Positions 8,879-16,899 of a stretch of DNA of 64,000 nt are shown piece after piece. The translations under genes and the position numbers were made by a program. Source of the DNA: Pseudarthrobacter psychrotolerans (GTDB taxonomy: Bacteria > Actinomycetota > Actinomycetes > Actinomycetales > Micrococcaceae); NCBI RefSeq assembly GCF_009911795.1, contig NZ_CP047898.1, forward strand, positions 806,001-870,000, written 5' to 3'. A model generated the notes under the pieces. The model ran no database searches and was not told the DNA's origin. It saw nothing but the letters and a program-made list of their open reading frames with translations. Position 1 is the first letter of the stretch. Each line of letters opens with the position of its first letter.

Positions 8879-8910
8879 GCGTGCCCGTCCGCGGACTGTA
8901 GGCTGCAACG

Positions 8911-8951
8911 GCGGGAGGACGACGGCGGTTCTCCCGCCGTCGTTCTCCCGC
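8911..8951 (+). terminator. Terminator-like hairpin after adk paralogue
   Basis: Arms 8911-8928 and 8934-8951 are 18 bases each with one mismatch and a 5-base loop, followed by CGTTTGG. It sits right after the restored adk stop at 8901. Confidence 0.65.
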
Positions 8952-9117
8952 CGTTTGGTGCTTAAATGGGAGGGTAACGGATGCCGATGGTGGCCCTTTC
9001 CTGATTCTGTGCGGCCCCTCGAACGTCCTGGCGCTCCAGGGCTGGCATTGCCGGCACGGGCGCCGATGGGGCACTTGTCCAGCGTGGTGCCAACGTCGAT
9101 CAATCGCGGAGACGGCC

Positions 9118-9273
9118 ATGGGCGAGACAACTGCAAAGGCGTCATCAGCGTTCCTGTTGGTCGACCTGATCATTTCCCTGGACGAGGGGGCCAGCCTGAC
9201 CTCGCTGCTGACCGCCGGCATTGTGGACAGGTTCCGGTTGGTCAGCGGTCCGCCAGCCACCGGCCCCGCCTGA
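9118..9273 (+). pseudogene. Possible internally deleted DHFR/RibD-like protein remnant
   Basis: The 51-codon frame starts at ATG 9118 and ends TGA 9273. Its first part, LLVDLIISLDE, resembles the first strand and loop (VDLIISLDG) of dihydrofolate-reductase-like RibD C-terminal domain proteins. Its second part, SLTSLLTAGIVDRFRLV, resembles the late helix-strand LxxxLLxAGLVDRxRL of the same family, which is normally more than 100 residues further on. The simplest reading is a remnant after an internal deletion. Similarity is judged by eye over short stretches. Confidence 0.35.
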
Positions 9274-9290
9274 ACCAATCAGGGTTATGT

Positions 9291-10094
9291 TCAGTAGCTG
9301 GCAGGGGTTTCGCCTTCGGAGGGCTTAGTGAACCCGGCGGCGAGTGCCTCGGAGCCGCGGGCGAGCAGGGCGACGTCGGCGCCCACCAGGACAAAGGCGG
9401 CGCCGGCCGCCAGGTATCCGCGGGCGGTGGCCGGGCTGAAAGCGTTGACACCCGAGGGCTTCCCGGCCGCCGTTGCGGCGGTAAGGCAGTGTTCGACGGC
9501 GGTGCTCACCTTGGGGTGTTCCTGCTGTCCCAGCAGCCCCATGGAGGCGGCGAGGTCGGAGGGTCCGAGGAAGATGGCGTCCACACCGTCCACGGCGAGG
9601 ATGTCAGCAACGGCCTCGACAGCCGCCGTCGATTCGATCTGCACGGTGACGCTGACGGTTTCCGAGGCCCGGGCGAGGTAGTCCGGGACACGGTTCCAGC
9701 GTGAGGCCCGGGCGAGGGCGGACCCTACGCCGCGGACGCCGTGCGGCGGGTAGCGGGTGGCAGCGACGGCGGCCTCCGCTTCGGCAACAGAGTTAACCAT
9801 AGGAATCAGCAGGTTCTGCACGCCGAGGTCCAGGTACTGCTTGATGAGCACGGTGTCGTTGACCGGCGGCCGGACCAGGACCTGGACCGGGTAGCCGTTG
9901 ACCGCCTGGAGCTGGGCCAAGATGGATTCGAGGCCGTTGGGGCTGTGTTCGGCGTCGATCAGGAGCCAGTCCAGACCGGACCCGGCGCAGAGCTCGGCGA
10001 TCAGCGGGCTGCCGGAGCAGACCCACATTCCCGCCAGGGGGCGGTCGGCGGTGGCGAGGGCGTCCCGGAAGGTGGCGTCTACTCGAAGCGGCAT
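9291..10094 (-). CDS. hpaI: 4-hydroxy-2-oxoheptane-1,7-dioate aldolase (HpaI/HpcH family)
   Basis: 267 residues, class II metal-dependent aldolase that cleaves 4-hydroxy-2-oxoheptanedioate to pyruvate and succinic semialdehyde, the last step of homoprotocatechuate meta-cleavage. Visible family features are GMWVCSGSPLIAELCAGSGL, the DAEHSPNG active-site His, VLVRPPVND with the catalytic Arg, MVNSVAEAE, the metal ligand in VQIES and the LGPSDLA loop. Start ATG at 10094 lies 16 bp inside the end of hpaH, so the two are translationally coupled. A longer in-frame start upstream would overlap most of hpaH and is rejected. It is the last gene of the minus-strand hpa operon. Confidence 0.93.
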   Translation of the reverse strand: MPLRVDATFRDALATADRPLAGMWVCSGSPLIAELCAGSGLDWLLIDAEHSPNGLESILAQLQAVNGYPVQVLVRPPVNDTVLIKQYLDLGVQNLLIPMVNSVAEAEAAVAATRYPPHGVRGVGSALARASRWNRVPDYLARASETVSVTVQIESTAAVEAVADILAVDGVDAIFLGPSDLAASMGLLGQQEHPKVSTAVEHCLTAATAAGKPSGVNAFSPATARGYLAAGAAFVLVGADVALLARGSEALAAGFTKPSEGETPASY

Positions 10095-10864
10095 GTGATG
10101 GCCCCCAATGGTCCGTAGTCGGCGTGGACGGTATCCCCTTTGTACACCCACAGCGGGCGGGTGAAGGAGCCGGCGAGGATGATGTCCCCGGACTTCATCC
10201 CGTCGCCGTGGGCGGCGATCTTGTTGGCGAGCCAGTGCACCCCGTTGGCGGGGTGGTCCAGGACGCCGGCGGCCACCCCGGTTTCCTCGACGGTCTGGTT
10301 TTTGTAGAGGATGGCGGCGACCCAGCGGACGTCCACGGCGTCGGGTTTTACGGGGTTGCCGCCGACCACCATGGCGCCCATCGCGGCATTGTCCGCGATG
10401 GTGTCCACGATGGTCCGGCCCTCCATTTCGATCCGCGAGTCCAGGATCTCCAGGGCCGGCACCACGTAGTCGGTCGCGTCCAGGACGTCGAAGATGGTGC
10501 AACCGGGTCCGGCCAGGTCCTTCTTCAGCACGAACGCCAGCTCAACTTCCACCCGGGGATGGGTGTACTGGTCCCACTCCACCGAGCAGCCGGTCCCGAG
10601 CACCATGTCATCGAAGATGGCGCCGTAGTCCGGCTCGGTGATGCCGGTGGCGGCCTGCATGGCCTTGGAGGTGAGGCCGATCTTGCGGCCCACCAGTTTG
10701 CGGCCGGCGTCCTCGTTGCGCCGCCGCCACAGCTGCTGCACCGCATAGGAGTCCTCCACTGTCATGTCCGGGTAGCGGGCCGTCAGGCGGGGGACGGGGG
10801 TGCGGGTCCGGGCGGCTTCGAGGAGTTCGTCGGCGATGGCCTCGATCGTCTTCGCGTCCAGCAT
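10079..10864 (-). CDS. hpaH: 2-oxohept-3/4-ene-1,7-dioate hydratase
   Basis: 261 residues of the hydratase/decarboxylase family that shares the FAH fold (HpaH, MhpD). Motifs: VGRKIGLTSKAMQAATGI, PDYGAIFDDM, the metal-binding RVEVELAFVLKKDL (Glu residues) and the DNAAMGAMVVGG loop. It adds water to 2-oxo-hept-4-ene-1,7-dioate to give the substrate of HpaI. Start ATG at 10864 lies 2 bp after the hpaD stop and its 3' end overlaps hpaI, placing it in the middle of the operon. Length equals that of the E. coli enzyme family (about 260-267). Confidence 0.93.
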   Translation of the reverse strand: MLDAKTIEAIADELLEAARTRTPVPRLTARYPDMTVEDSYAVQQLWRRRNEDAGRKLVGRKIGLTSKAMQAATGITEPDYGAIFDDMVLGTGCSVEWDQYTHPRVEVELAFVLKKDLAGPGCTIFDVLDATDYVVPALEILDSRIEMEGRTIVDTIADNAAMGAMVVGGNPVKPDAVDVRWVAAILYKNQTVEETGVAAGVLDHPANGVHWLANKIAAHGDGMKSGDIILAGSFTRPLWVYKGDTVHADYGPLGAITCRFE

Positions 10865-10866
10865 GG

Positions 10867-11940
10867 CTACAGCTGCGCCCCGAGCTTGAAGCCGACTTCC
10901 TCGCCCGGCTCGCGGGTATACGAGAAGCCGTCGGCGCCCACGGTGACCGCCATTTCGCTCTTTTCCTCACGCACGACGACGGGCTGCGGGTTGCCGTCGA
11001 GGTCCAGGACCAGGGAGGCCTCGGTGTACCAGGACGGGACCACGGGGTTGCCCCACCAGTCGCGGCGCTGGTTGTCGTGGACGTCCCAGGTGACGACGGG
11101 GTTGTCGGGGTCGCCGGTGTAGTAGTCCTGGGTATAGATCTCGATGCGGTGGCCGTCGGGGTCCAGGATGTAGAGGTAGAACGCGTTGGAGACCCCGTGC
11201 CGGCCGGGGCCGCGTTCGATCCGGTCGCTGATGCGCAGGGCGCCCATTTTGTCGCAGATCTGGATGATGTTGTGCTTTTCGTGCGTGGCGAACGCGATGT
11301 GGTGCATGCGGGGGCCGTCCCCGCCGGTCAGGGCGGTGTCGTGCACGGTCTGCTTGCGGTGCATCCAGACGGCGTAGGTCACGCCGTCGGAGTCCTGGAT
11401 GTCTTCGGAGACGCGGAAGCCGAGGTCCTCGAGGTATTTGCGGCCCTTGGGGACGTCGGGGGTGACCTGGTTGAAGTGGTCCAGGCGGACCAGTTCGCCG
11501 GCGGAGTAAAGGTCGTAGCGCTGGGTGAGGCGCTCCACGTGCTCCACGTCGTAGAAGAACTCGTAGGGGAAGCCCAGCGGATCCTCGACGCGGACGGAAT
11601 CGCCTACGCCCTTGGTGAATCCTTCCTTACGGCGTTCGGTGCGGCAGCCCAGTTCCTGGTAGTACGCCTCGGCGGCGTCCACCTCGGCGGGGGACTTCAC
11701 CCGGTAGGCAAACGCGGCGACGGCGGCGATGGGTCCCTTGCGCAGCACCAGGTTGTGGTGGATGAACTCCTCCAGGGAGCGCAGGTAGATGTTGTTTTCA
11801 TCCTCCTGCGTCACGTGCAGGCCCAGGACGTCCACATAGAACTCCCGGGACTTGGCGAGGTCGGTGACCACGATCTCCATGTAGGCGCAGCGGACGATGT
11901 CCGGAGCCGGGACGGAGGGGGTGCGGACAAAATCAGTCAT
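10867..11940 (-). CDS. hpaD: 3,4-dihydroxyphenylacetate 2,3-dioxygenase (homoprotocatechuate, Mn/Fe extradiol type)
   Basis: 357 residues with two vicinal-oxygen-chelate repeats, the type I extradiol fold. The metal triad falls at His155 (VRLDHFNQV), His214 (MHHIAFATH) and Glu267 (GHRIEIYTQDYY), the same numbering known for the Brevibacterium fuscum and closely similar Arthrobacter globiformis homoprotocatechuate dioxygenases, which use Fe or Mn. It opens the ring next to the hydroxyls to give 5-carboxymethyl-2-hydroxymuconate semialdehyde. Start ATG at 11940 follows AAGAGAGAA. It lies between hpaE (upstream) and hpaH. Confidence 0.95.
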   Translation of the reverse strand: MTDFVRTPSVPAPDIVRCAYMEIVVTDLAKSREFYVDVLGLHVTQEDENNIYLRSLEEFIHHNLVLRKGPIAAVAAFAYRVKSPAEVDAAEAYYQELGCRTERRKEGFTKGVGDSVRVEDPLGFPYEFFYDVEHVERLTQRYDLYSAGELVRLDHFNQVTPDVPKGRKYLEDLGFRVSEDIQDSDGVTYAVWMHRKQTVHDTALTGGDGPRMHHIAFATHEKHNIIQICDKMGALRISDRIERGPGRHGVSNAFYLYILDPDGHRIEIYTQDYYTGDPDNPVVTWDVHDNQRRDWWGNPVVPSWYTEASLVLDLDGNPQPVVVREEKSEMAVTVGADGFSYTREPGEEVGFKLGAQL

Positions 11941-12025
11941 GAGGTTCTCTCTTCTTTGAAAGGGGGCATTGAAGTACGACGGCGGGAGGTTGGCTTGGGT
12001 GCCGGCGTCGCCTAGGCACTGGAAC

Positions 12026-13539
12026 TCAGGCGCCGAATTTCGGAGTGTGGACCGTGCCGAGGCTGATGTGCACGGCCTGCTGGTCGGTGTAGAAATCGAT
12101 GGAGCGGTAGCCGCCTTCGTGGCCGAGGCCGGAGGCTTTGACGCCGCCGAACGGGGTGCGGAGGTCGCGGACGTTATGGCTGTTCAACCAGACCATGCCG
12201 GCTTCCACGTTCTGGGAGAAGTTGTGGGCGCGGGTCAGGTTCTGGGTCCAGATGTAGGCAGCGAGCCCGTAACGGGTGTTGTTCGCCAGAGCCAGCGCCT
12301 CGTCGTCGTTCTCGAACGGGGTGATGGCGACGACGGGACCGAAGATCTCCTCCTGGAAGATCCGCGCGTCCGGCGCGACGTCGGCAAACACGGTGGGTGC
12401 GATGTAGTTGCCTTCGGGGAGGTGGCCGGGGCGGCCGCCGCCGGCGAGCAGCCGGCCCTCGGTCTTGCCGATCTCCACGTAAGAGGCCACCTTCGCGTAG
12501 TGCTCGGGGTGGACCAGGGCACCCACCTCGGTCTTGGGATCGTGCGGGTCGCCCACCACGATCTTCTTGGCCCGGGCGGCGTACTTTTCGCAGAACTCGT
12601 CGTAGATGGCGCGTTCGACGAGGATCCGGGAGCCGGCGGTGCAGCGTTCGCCGTTGAGGGAGAAGACCCCGAACAGGGCGGAATCGATCGCGGCGTCCAG
12701 GTCGGCGTCGGCAAACACCACACAGGGGATTTGCCGCCGAGTTCCATGGACAGGCCCTTGAGGTTGGCGGCGGCGTTGCGGAAGATCGTCTGGCCCGTGG
12801 TGGTTTCGCCGGTGAAGGAGATCAGCGGGACGTCCGGGTGCTTGACCAGGGCGTCGCCGGCTTCTTCGCCGAGGCCGTTGACAAGGTTGAAGACACCGTC
12901 CGGCAGGCCGGCGTCCTTGAAGATCTGCGCCCACAGTGAGGCGGACAGCGGGGTGAATTCGGCTGGCTTGAGGACCACGGTGTTACCGGTGGCCAGGGCC
13001 GGGGCGAGCTTCCAGGACTCCAGCATGAAGGGGGTGTTCCACGGAGTGATGAGGCCGGCGACGCCGATCGGCTTGCGGTTCACGTAGTTGATCTGGGCGC
13101 CGGGGACCTTCATGGCGTCGTCGAACTGGGCCACGATCAGGTCCGCGAAGAACCGGAAGTTTTCCGCCGCGCGCAGTGCCTGGCCCTTGGCCTGGGTGAT
13201 GGGCAAACCGGTGTCGAAGGTTTCGAGTTCGGCGAGGCGCTCCTCCTGGGCTTCGACGGCGTCGGCAATCCTGTTCAGGACGCGGGCACGTTCGCGCGGC
13301 CTCATCTTCGGCCACGGACCGTTGGCGAAGGCTTCGCGGGCAGCGGCGACGGCGAGGTCGATGTCTTCCTTCTGGCCGGCCGCAGCGGTGGCGTAATTCC
13401 GGTTGGAGACAGGGTCCAGGACATCGAAGGTTTTACCGCCCACGGAGTCAACGAACTGGCCGTTGATGTAGTGCTGGATGTGGGTGGGGAGGTCCTGCGG
13501 AACGTAGTGGGTGGTGGTAACAGGAGCGGTAAACGTCAT
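12026..13539 (-). pseudogene. hpaE: 5-carboxymethyl-2-hydroxymuconate semialdehyde dehydrogenase, one-base frameshift
   Basis: Aldehyde dehydrogenase superfamily. The first frame (from ATG 13539) carries the NAD-binding part with ITPWNTPFMLESWKLAPALA and ends sensibly at MELGGKSP. The rest, from VVFADADLDAAID with the catalytic Cys in NGERCTAGS and the C-terminal FGGVKASGLGHEGG, is in another frame. At the four-C run (GGGG at 12725-12728 on the plus strand) one extra base rejoins them as KSPCVVFAD, giving 504 residues, the normal HpaE length. NAD-dependent oxidation of the HpaD product. As written the protein would lack the catalytic Cys. Probably a consensus error, otherwise the pathway is blocked. 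Confidence 0.88.
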
Positions 13540-13563
13540 TGTTGTCTTCCTAACTGATAGTGC

Positions 13564-13624
13564 AACGCGGGGTCACTTACGGCCCATACGGGGGCCATTA
13601 ATGGGCGCTAAGTGACCCCGCGTT
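13564..13624 (-). terminator. Long hairpin spanning the end of the GntR gene
   Basis: A perfect 16-bp inverted repeat (13564-13579 with 13609-13624, AACGCGGGGTCACTTA and its complement) encloses a second 6-bp pair (GCCCAT / ATGGGC). The right arm supplies the last codons of the regulator gene. It separates that gene from hpaE and may act as terminator. The symmetry is unusually high for a plain terminator, so it may also be a dispersed palindromic element. Confidence 0.55.
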
Positions 13625-14308
13625 GGTTGTCGGAGCGTTGTTGCTTTGGGCCAGGTAGGCGTCCAGAGTGGCGGAGCGGTGCCGGCGGGCGGATTTCTCG
13701 ATCTCCTCAGCGGCGGCGCCGGCTTCGATGAGCCGCAGCAGCGCTTCGTGCTCGTCCACCGATTCGTGGGCACGGCCGGGAACGAAGCGGAACGTCGAAG
13801 ACCGGAGGGAGGCGAGCCGGTTCCAGCCGCGATGGACCAGGTCCAGGATGTGCGGGTTGGGGCAGTGTTCAAAGAGGATGCTGTGGAAGTCCTGGTTCAG
13901 GTGCGTGAAGCGGACGGGATCGAAGTGCTGGAGGCATTCGCGCATGTCCTCGTTCACGGCCCGGGCGCGGGCGATCGCCACGGAATCGATCAGCGGCGCA
14001 GAAAGGGCTGTGGCGGCGCCTTCGACGATGCTCAGGGTCTGCATGGTGTAGAGGTACTCGGTGGGGTCGATCCCGGAGACCGTGGCGCCGACGTTCCGCT
14101 CGAACGTCACCAGTCCTTCGGCCTCGAGGCGACGGATGGCTTCACGGACCGGGACCACGCTGACGCCCAGATCCTTGGCGATGGCGGCCAGGACCAGCCG
14201 GTAGCCGGGGGAGTAGGTCCCGTCCACGATCCGGGCCTTGACGGCCGTGTAGGCCTGTTCGGACTTGCTGCCGGTGGCGATTGCAGTTTCAGTAGCAGTC
14301 TCAGTCAT
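13598..14308 (-). CDS. GntR-family regulator, FCD (FadR) subfamily
   Basis: 236 residues. Residues 15-80 are the winged helix (KSEQAYTAVKARIVDGTYSP, then LGVSVVPVREAIRRLEAEGL); residues 95-220 form the all-helical FCD effector domain with the metal-binding pattern NQDFHSILFEHC and a later DEHEALLRLIEAGAAAEE. Its start overlaps the end of the FAH-RraA gene by 8 bp. It sits inside the homoprotocatechuate cluster and is the likely local repressor. The dyad TACGAAATCGTA in front of the FAH-RraA gene is the best candidate operator. Last codons lie in a strong hairpin. Confidence 0.9.
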   Translation of the reverse strand: MTETATETAIATGSKSEQAYTAVKARIVDGTYSPGYRLVLAAIAKDLGVSVVPVREAIRRLEAEGLVTFERNVGATVSGIDPTEYLYTMQTLSIVEGAATALSAPLIDSVAIARARAVNEDMRECLQHFDPVRFTHLNQDFHSILFEHCPNPHILDLVHRGWNRLASLRSSTFRFVPGRAHESVDEHEALLRLIEAGAAAEEIEKSARRHRSATLDAYLAQSNNAPTTNAGSLSAH

Positions 14309-15800
14309 TTCCGGTCTCCTTGGCGGATGCCCGTTCCTTGTAGCGTGCCTGCCATTCGGCGTTCATGGGGTATAGCCCGTCCACGCTGTGGCCCTGTGCC
14401 ACCATTTCCGCGATGAACGTTTCCTCGCGCTCCTGGATGATGGAGTCGTCCGCGAGCTCTTCGGCGAGTGCCGGCGGGATCACCAGGATGCCGTCAGAGT
14501 CCGCCACAATAATGTCCCCGGGCTGCACAGTGGTGCCGCCGCAGGCGATCGTGATGTCCGTGTCCCACGGGATGTGCCGGCGGCCCAGCACGGCGGGGTG
14601 CGGGTTGGCGTAGTACGTGGGCATTTCCATCGCGGCCACGGCGGCGAAGTCCCGGACGCCGCCGTCGGTAATGATCGCCGCGGCGCCACGCACCTGGGCG
14701 CGGAGGGCCAGGATGTCACCGATGGTGCCGGTACCCTTCTCGCCGCGCGCTTCCATGACCAGGATCTCGCCCTCATTGACGGAATCGATGGCCTGCTTCT
14801 GGGCGTTGAAGCCGCCGCCGTGGGTCTTGAACAGGTCCTCGCGGTTCGGCACATACCGCAGGGTCCGGGCCAGGCCCACGATCCGCTTTTCCGGGCGGGT
14901 AGAGGTGAGGCCGTCGATGCTGACGTTGTTCAGACCGCGCTTGCGCAGCTGGGAGGAAAGCGTGGCGGTGCAGACGCTTTCCAGCTTCGCCTTCAGCTCA
15001 GGGGTCAGGACATGCCCGACGGCGGCAAGGCCCGCCGCTGCCCGCGAACCGTACGCTTCCTCCCGCTGCACGTCATCAGCCTTGGGCCGGGCACCAAAGT
15101 CGGCGAACGCCGTCGTGCCTTCCTCCACCCGGGTGACCAGACGCCCGGTGGTGAGTGCAGCACCGCCGGTGGCTCCCGTCGTCGTGCTCACTTCAACCTC
15201 GACGACGTCGCCCGGCTTGGCCACGGACGCGCCGGCCGGGGTGCCGGTCAGGATGATGTCGCCCTCCTCAAGGGTCAGGAGCTGCGACAGGTCGGCCACC
15301 AGGCGGGCGAACGGGAAAAGCAGGTCCCCAGTGGTGTCGTCCTGGACGAGTTCGCTGTTGTGCCAGGCGCGGATACGTAGGCTTGAGGGGTCGACGGCGT
15401 CTGCGGGGATCAACCCGGGGCCGACCGGGGTGAAGCCGTCGCCCCCCTTGGACCGGAGGTTGGAACCTTTGTCTGCGTAGCGGAGATCGTAGACACCGAG
15501 GTCGTTGCTCGCTGTCACCCATTCGACGTGGCTCCATGCGTCCTCCAGCCCGACCCGCCGGGCGGGCTTGCCGATGATCAGGGCGATCTCGCCCTCAAAA
15601 CCGAGGAGTTCACAGCCGGCCGGACGCTCCACAACGGAAGGGGCTTCTGCCGAACCGAATGCCAGGGAGGACGGTGGCTTCAGGAAGTAGGAAGGCTGCT
15701 CCGGCGTGCGGCCGCGCTGGGCTGCCCGGCTGGGGTAATTGATGTGCACCGCGATGACCTTGCGGGCCGCGGCCAGGGTGTGGTCGGTGACCTGTTCCAA
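14301..15800 (-). CDS. hpaG: Fumarylacetoacetate hydrolase-family (HpaG-like) protein fused to an RraA-like domain
   Basis: 499 residues. Residues about 10-235 are an FAH-fold domain with LLGFEGEIALIIGKPARRV (metal Glu residues), ASNDLGVYDLR, the KGGDGFTPVGPGLI segment and ILTGTPAGA, as in HpaG decarboxylase/isomerases. Residues about 265-480 are an RraA/HMG-aldolase-like domain with the hallmark GDILALRAQVRGAAAIITDGGVRD and PGDIIVADSDGILVIP. E. coli HpaG has two FAH domains instead. Start is TTG at 15800, chosen because GAGGAG sits 6 bases upstream and no better codon exists. It leads the minus-strand cluster and overlaps the GntR gene. Role inferred: decarboxylation and isomerisation of the HpaE product. 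Confidence 0.88.
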   Translation of the reverse strand: MEQVTDHTLAAARKVIAVHINYPSRAAQRGRTPEQPSYFLKPPSSLAFGSAEAPSVVERPAGCELLGFEGEIALIIGKPARRVGLEDAWSHVEWVTASNDLGVYDLRYADKGSNLRSKGGDGFTPVGPGLIPADAVDPSSLRIRAWHNSELVQDDTTGDLLFPFARLVADLSQLLTLEEGDIILTGTPAGASVAKPGDVVEVEVSTTTGATGGAALTTGRLVTRVEEGTTAFADFGARPKADDVQREEAYGSRAAAGLAAVGHVLTPELKAKLESVCTATLSSQLRKRGLNNVSIDGLTSTRPEKRIVGLARTLRYVPNREDLFKTHGGGFNAQKQAIDSVNEGEILVMEARGEKGTGTIGDILALRAQVRGAAAIITDGGVRDFAAVAAMEMPTYYANPHPAVLGRRHIPWDTDITIACGGTTVQPGDIIVADSDGILVIPPALAEELADDSIIQEREETFIAEMVAQGHSVDGLYPMNAEWQARYKERASAKETGND

Positions 15801-15818
15801 GTATTACTCCTCATCGAG

Positions 15819-15836
15819 TACGAAATCGTATACGAA
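15819..15836. promoter_or_regulatory. Candidate GntR operator TACGAAATCGTA with adjacent half-site
   Basis: TACGAAATCGTA at 15819-15830 is a dyad of TACGA half-sites, immediately followed by another TACGAA. It is 19 bp upstream of the TTG start of the FAH-RraA gene, where a repressor would block transcription or initiation. The FCD-type regulator at 13598 is the likely binder. Inferred from symmetry and position. Confidence 0.45.
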
Positions 15837-15951
15837 GCAATATTCCACATAACTCTTGCGGCGTCAATGGGTTGTCCTCTGCAACGGCATGGCCGGTCGC
15901 GGCCCCTGAAGCGCTCCAGCACCATGCCAGGGACCGGCAACGGGAGCGCGT

Positions 15952-16143
15952 ATGGCCTGGGGGCGGGCCTGCCCTTGGCTGCAGATACGTACTGCAGACA
16001 AGCCCGCCACTGCGGCCGACAGGCTGGGCCTGGCAGTTGAGCCGATGACCTGTCCGCCGGACGCCTTCAACAGCGGCGAGGACCTCATCCAGCTGGAGCC
16101 GGGCAGCAGCCACCAGGCCGGCTGGAGCATCTTCGCCGCCTGA
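15952..16143 (+). pseudogene. Aldose 1-epimerase C-terminal remnant
   Basis: The plus strand encodes WLQIRTADKP, GLAVEPMTCPPDAFNSGEDL and LEPGSSHQAGWSIFAA, the strongly conserved end of galactose mutarotase/aldose 1-epimerase family proteins, including the CPPDAFNSG loop. Only about 60 of 300 residues remain and there is no ribosome site or upstream homology. It converges on the RraA gene and ends before a strong hairpin. Confidence 0.7.
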
Positions 16144-16170
16144 TGCCGTGTGTTGTGGGGTTGACACGCA

Positions 16171-16211
16171 CTGAAGCGGCCGACCCGGCGTGTGCCGGTC
16201 GGCCGCTTCAG
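16171..16211. terminator. Terminator-like hairpin between convergent coding ends
   Basis: CTGAAGCGGCCGACC (16171-16185) pairs perfectly with 16197-16211 around an 11-base loop. It lies between the aldose epimerase remnant (plus) and the RraA gene (minus), so it can serve both directions. Confidence 0.6.
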
Positions 16212-16239
16212 TGTACGCGCAGGTCACTGCGCGCGTAAG

Positions 16240-16899
16240 TCAGTGTATTCGCAGGTCAGTGCGCCAGCAGCGTTTCGAGCGGTTCTCCTGCGGCGATCCT
16301 TGCCAGCAGCTCCGGCTCGGCCGCATCGGAGGCAGAGCCTGCTCCAGCACAGCCTCTGTCTCCTGCGGGGACAGCACGATCACGCCGTTATTGTCCCCCA
16401 GCACCCAGTCGCCGGGGGCCACGTCCACGTCCCCGCATTTGACCGGAACATCGACCGCAGATTCCGTGCCGTGCAGGCGCTTTGTGGTGAGGCACGAGGT
16501 GCCGCGGGCGAACACCGGCAGGCCGGTACTCCGCAGCTCCAGCAGATCAGTTGCCACGCCGTCCACCACGATGCCGGCCGCGCCCCGGGCCTTGGCGGCG
16601 GCCGCTGTCACCGCGCCGACAGGGGCATGGCGGCGATCGCCGTCCATGTCCACCACCAGCACTGCTCCGGGGTACAGCTCCAGCAGCGCCCGGTTCATGG
16701 CGATCGCGTCATTTCCGACGATCCGGACGGTGACCGCAGGCCCGGCCACCTTCACGCCGTCCAACAGCGACTGGATGGCCGGGTCAACGAAGCCGTCTTC
16801 GAGGAAATGCCCGATGGTGGGGTAGCTGACGGCTTCAAGGCCTGCCAGGACCTGCGTGTCTGCCAGAACATGAGTGCCTGTGAGGACCTTGCTGCTCAC
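16240..16899 (-). CDS. RraA-family protein (HMG/CHA aldolase-like), C-terminal frame disturbed
   Basis: The body matches RraA-like aldolase/decarboxylase proteins: LLDGVKVAGPAVTVRIV, VLVVDMDGDRRHAPVGAV, ARGAAGIVVDGVATDL and PGDWVLGDNNGVIVLSP. The last ~30 residues are Arg/Trp-rich and unlike the family. A neighbouring frame reads ASDAAEPELLARIAAGEPLE and stops at 16256, the expected ending, so one base appears lost between about 16330 and 16345. The restored protein would have 214 residues. Start ATG at 16899 overlaps the RidA stop by 4 bp. Likely acts on a pyruvate-type or oxaloacetate-type intermediate; exact reaction unknown. Confidence 0.82.
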   Translation of the reverse strand: MSSKVLTGTHVLADTQVLAGLEAVSYPTIGHFLEDGFVDPAIQSLLDGVKVAGPAVTVRIVGNDAIAMNRALLELYPGAVLVVDMDGDRRHAPVGAVTAAAAKARGAAGIVVDGVATDLLELRSTGLPVFARGTSCLTTKRLHGTESAVDVPVKCGDVDVAPGDWVLGDNNGVIVLSPQETEAVLEQALPPMRPSRSCWQGSPQENRSKRCWRTDLRIH

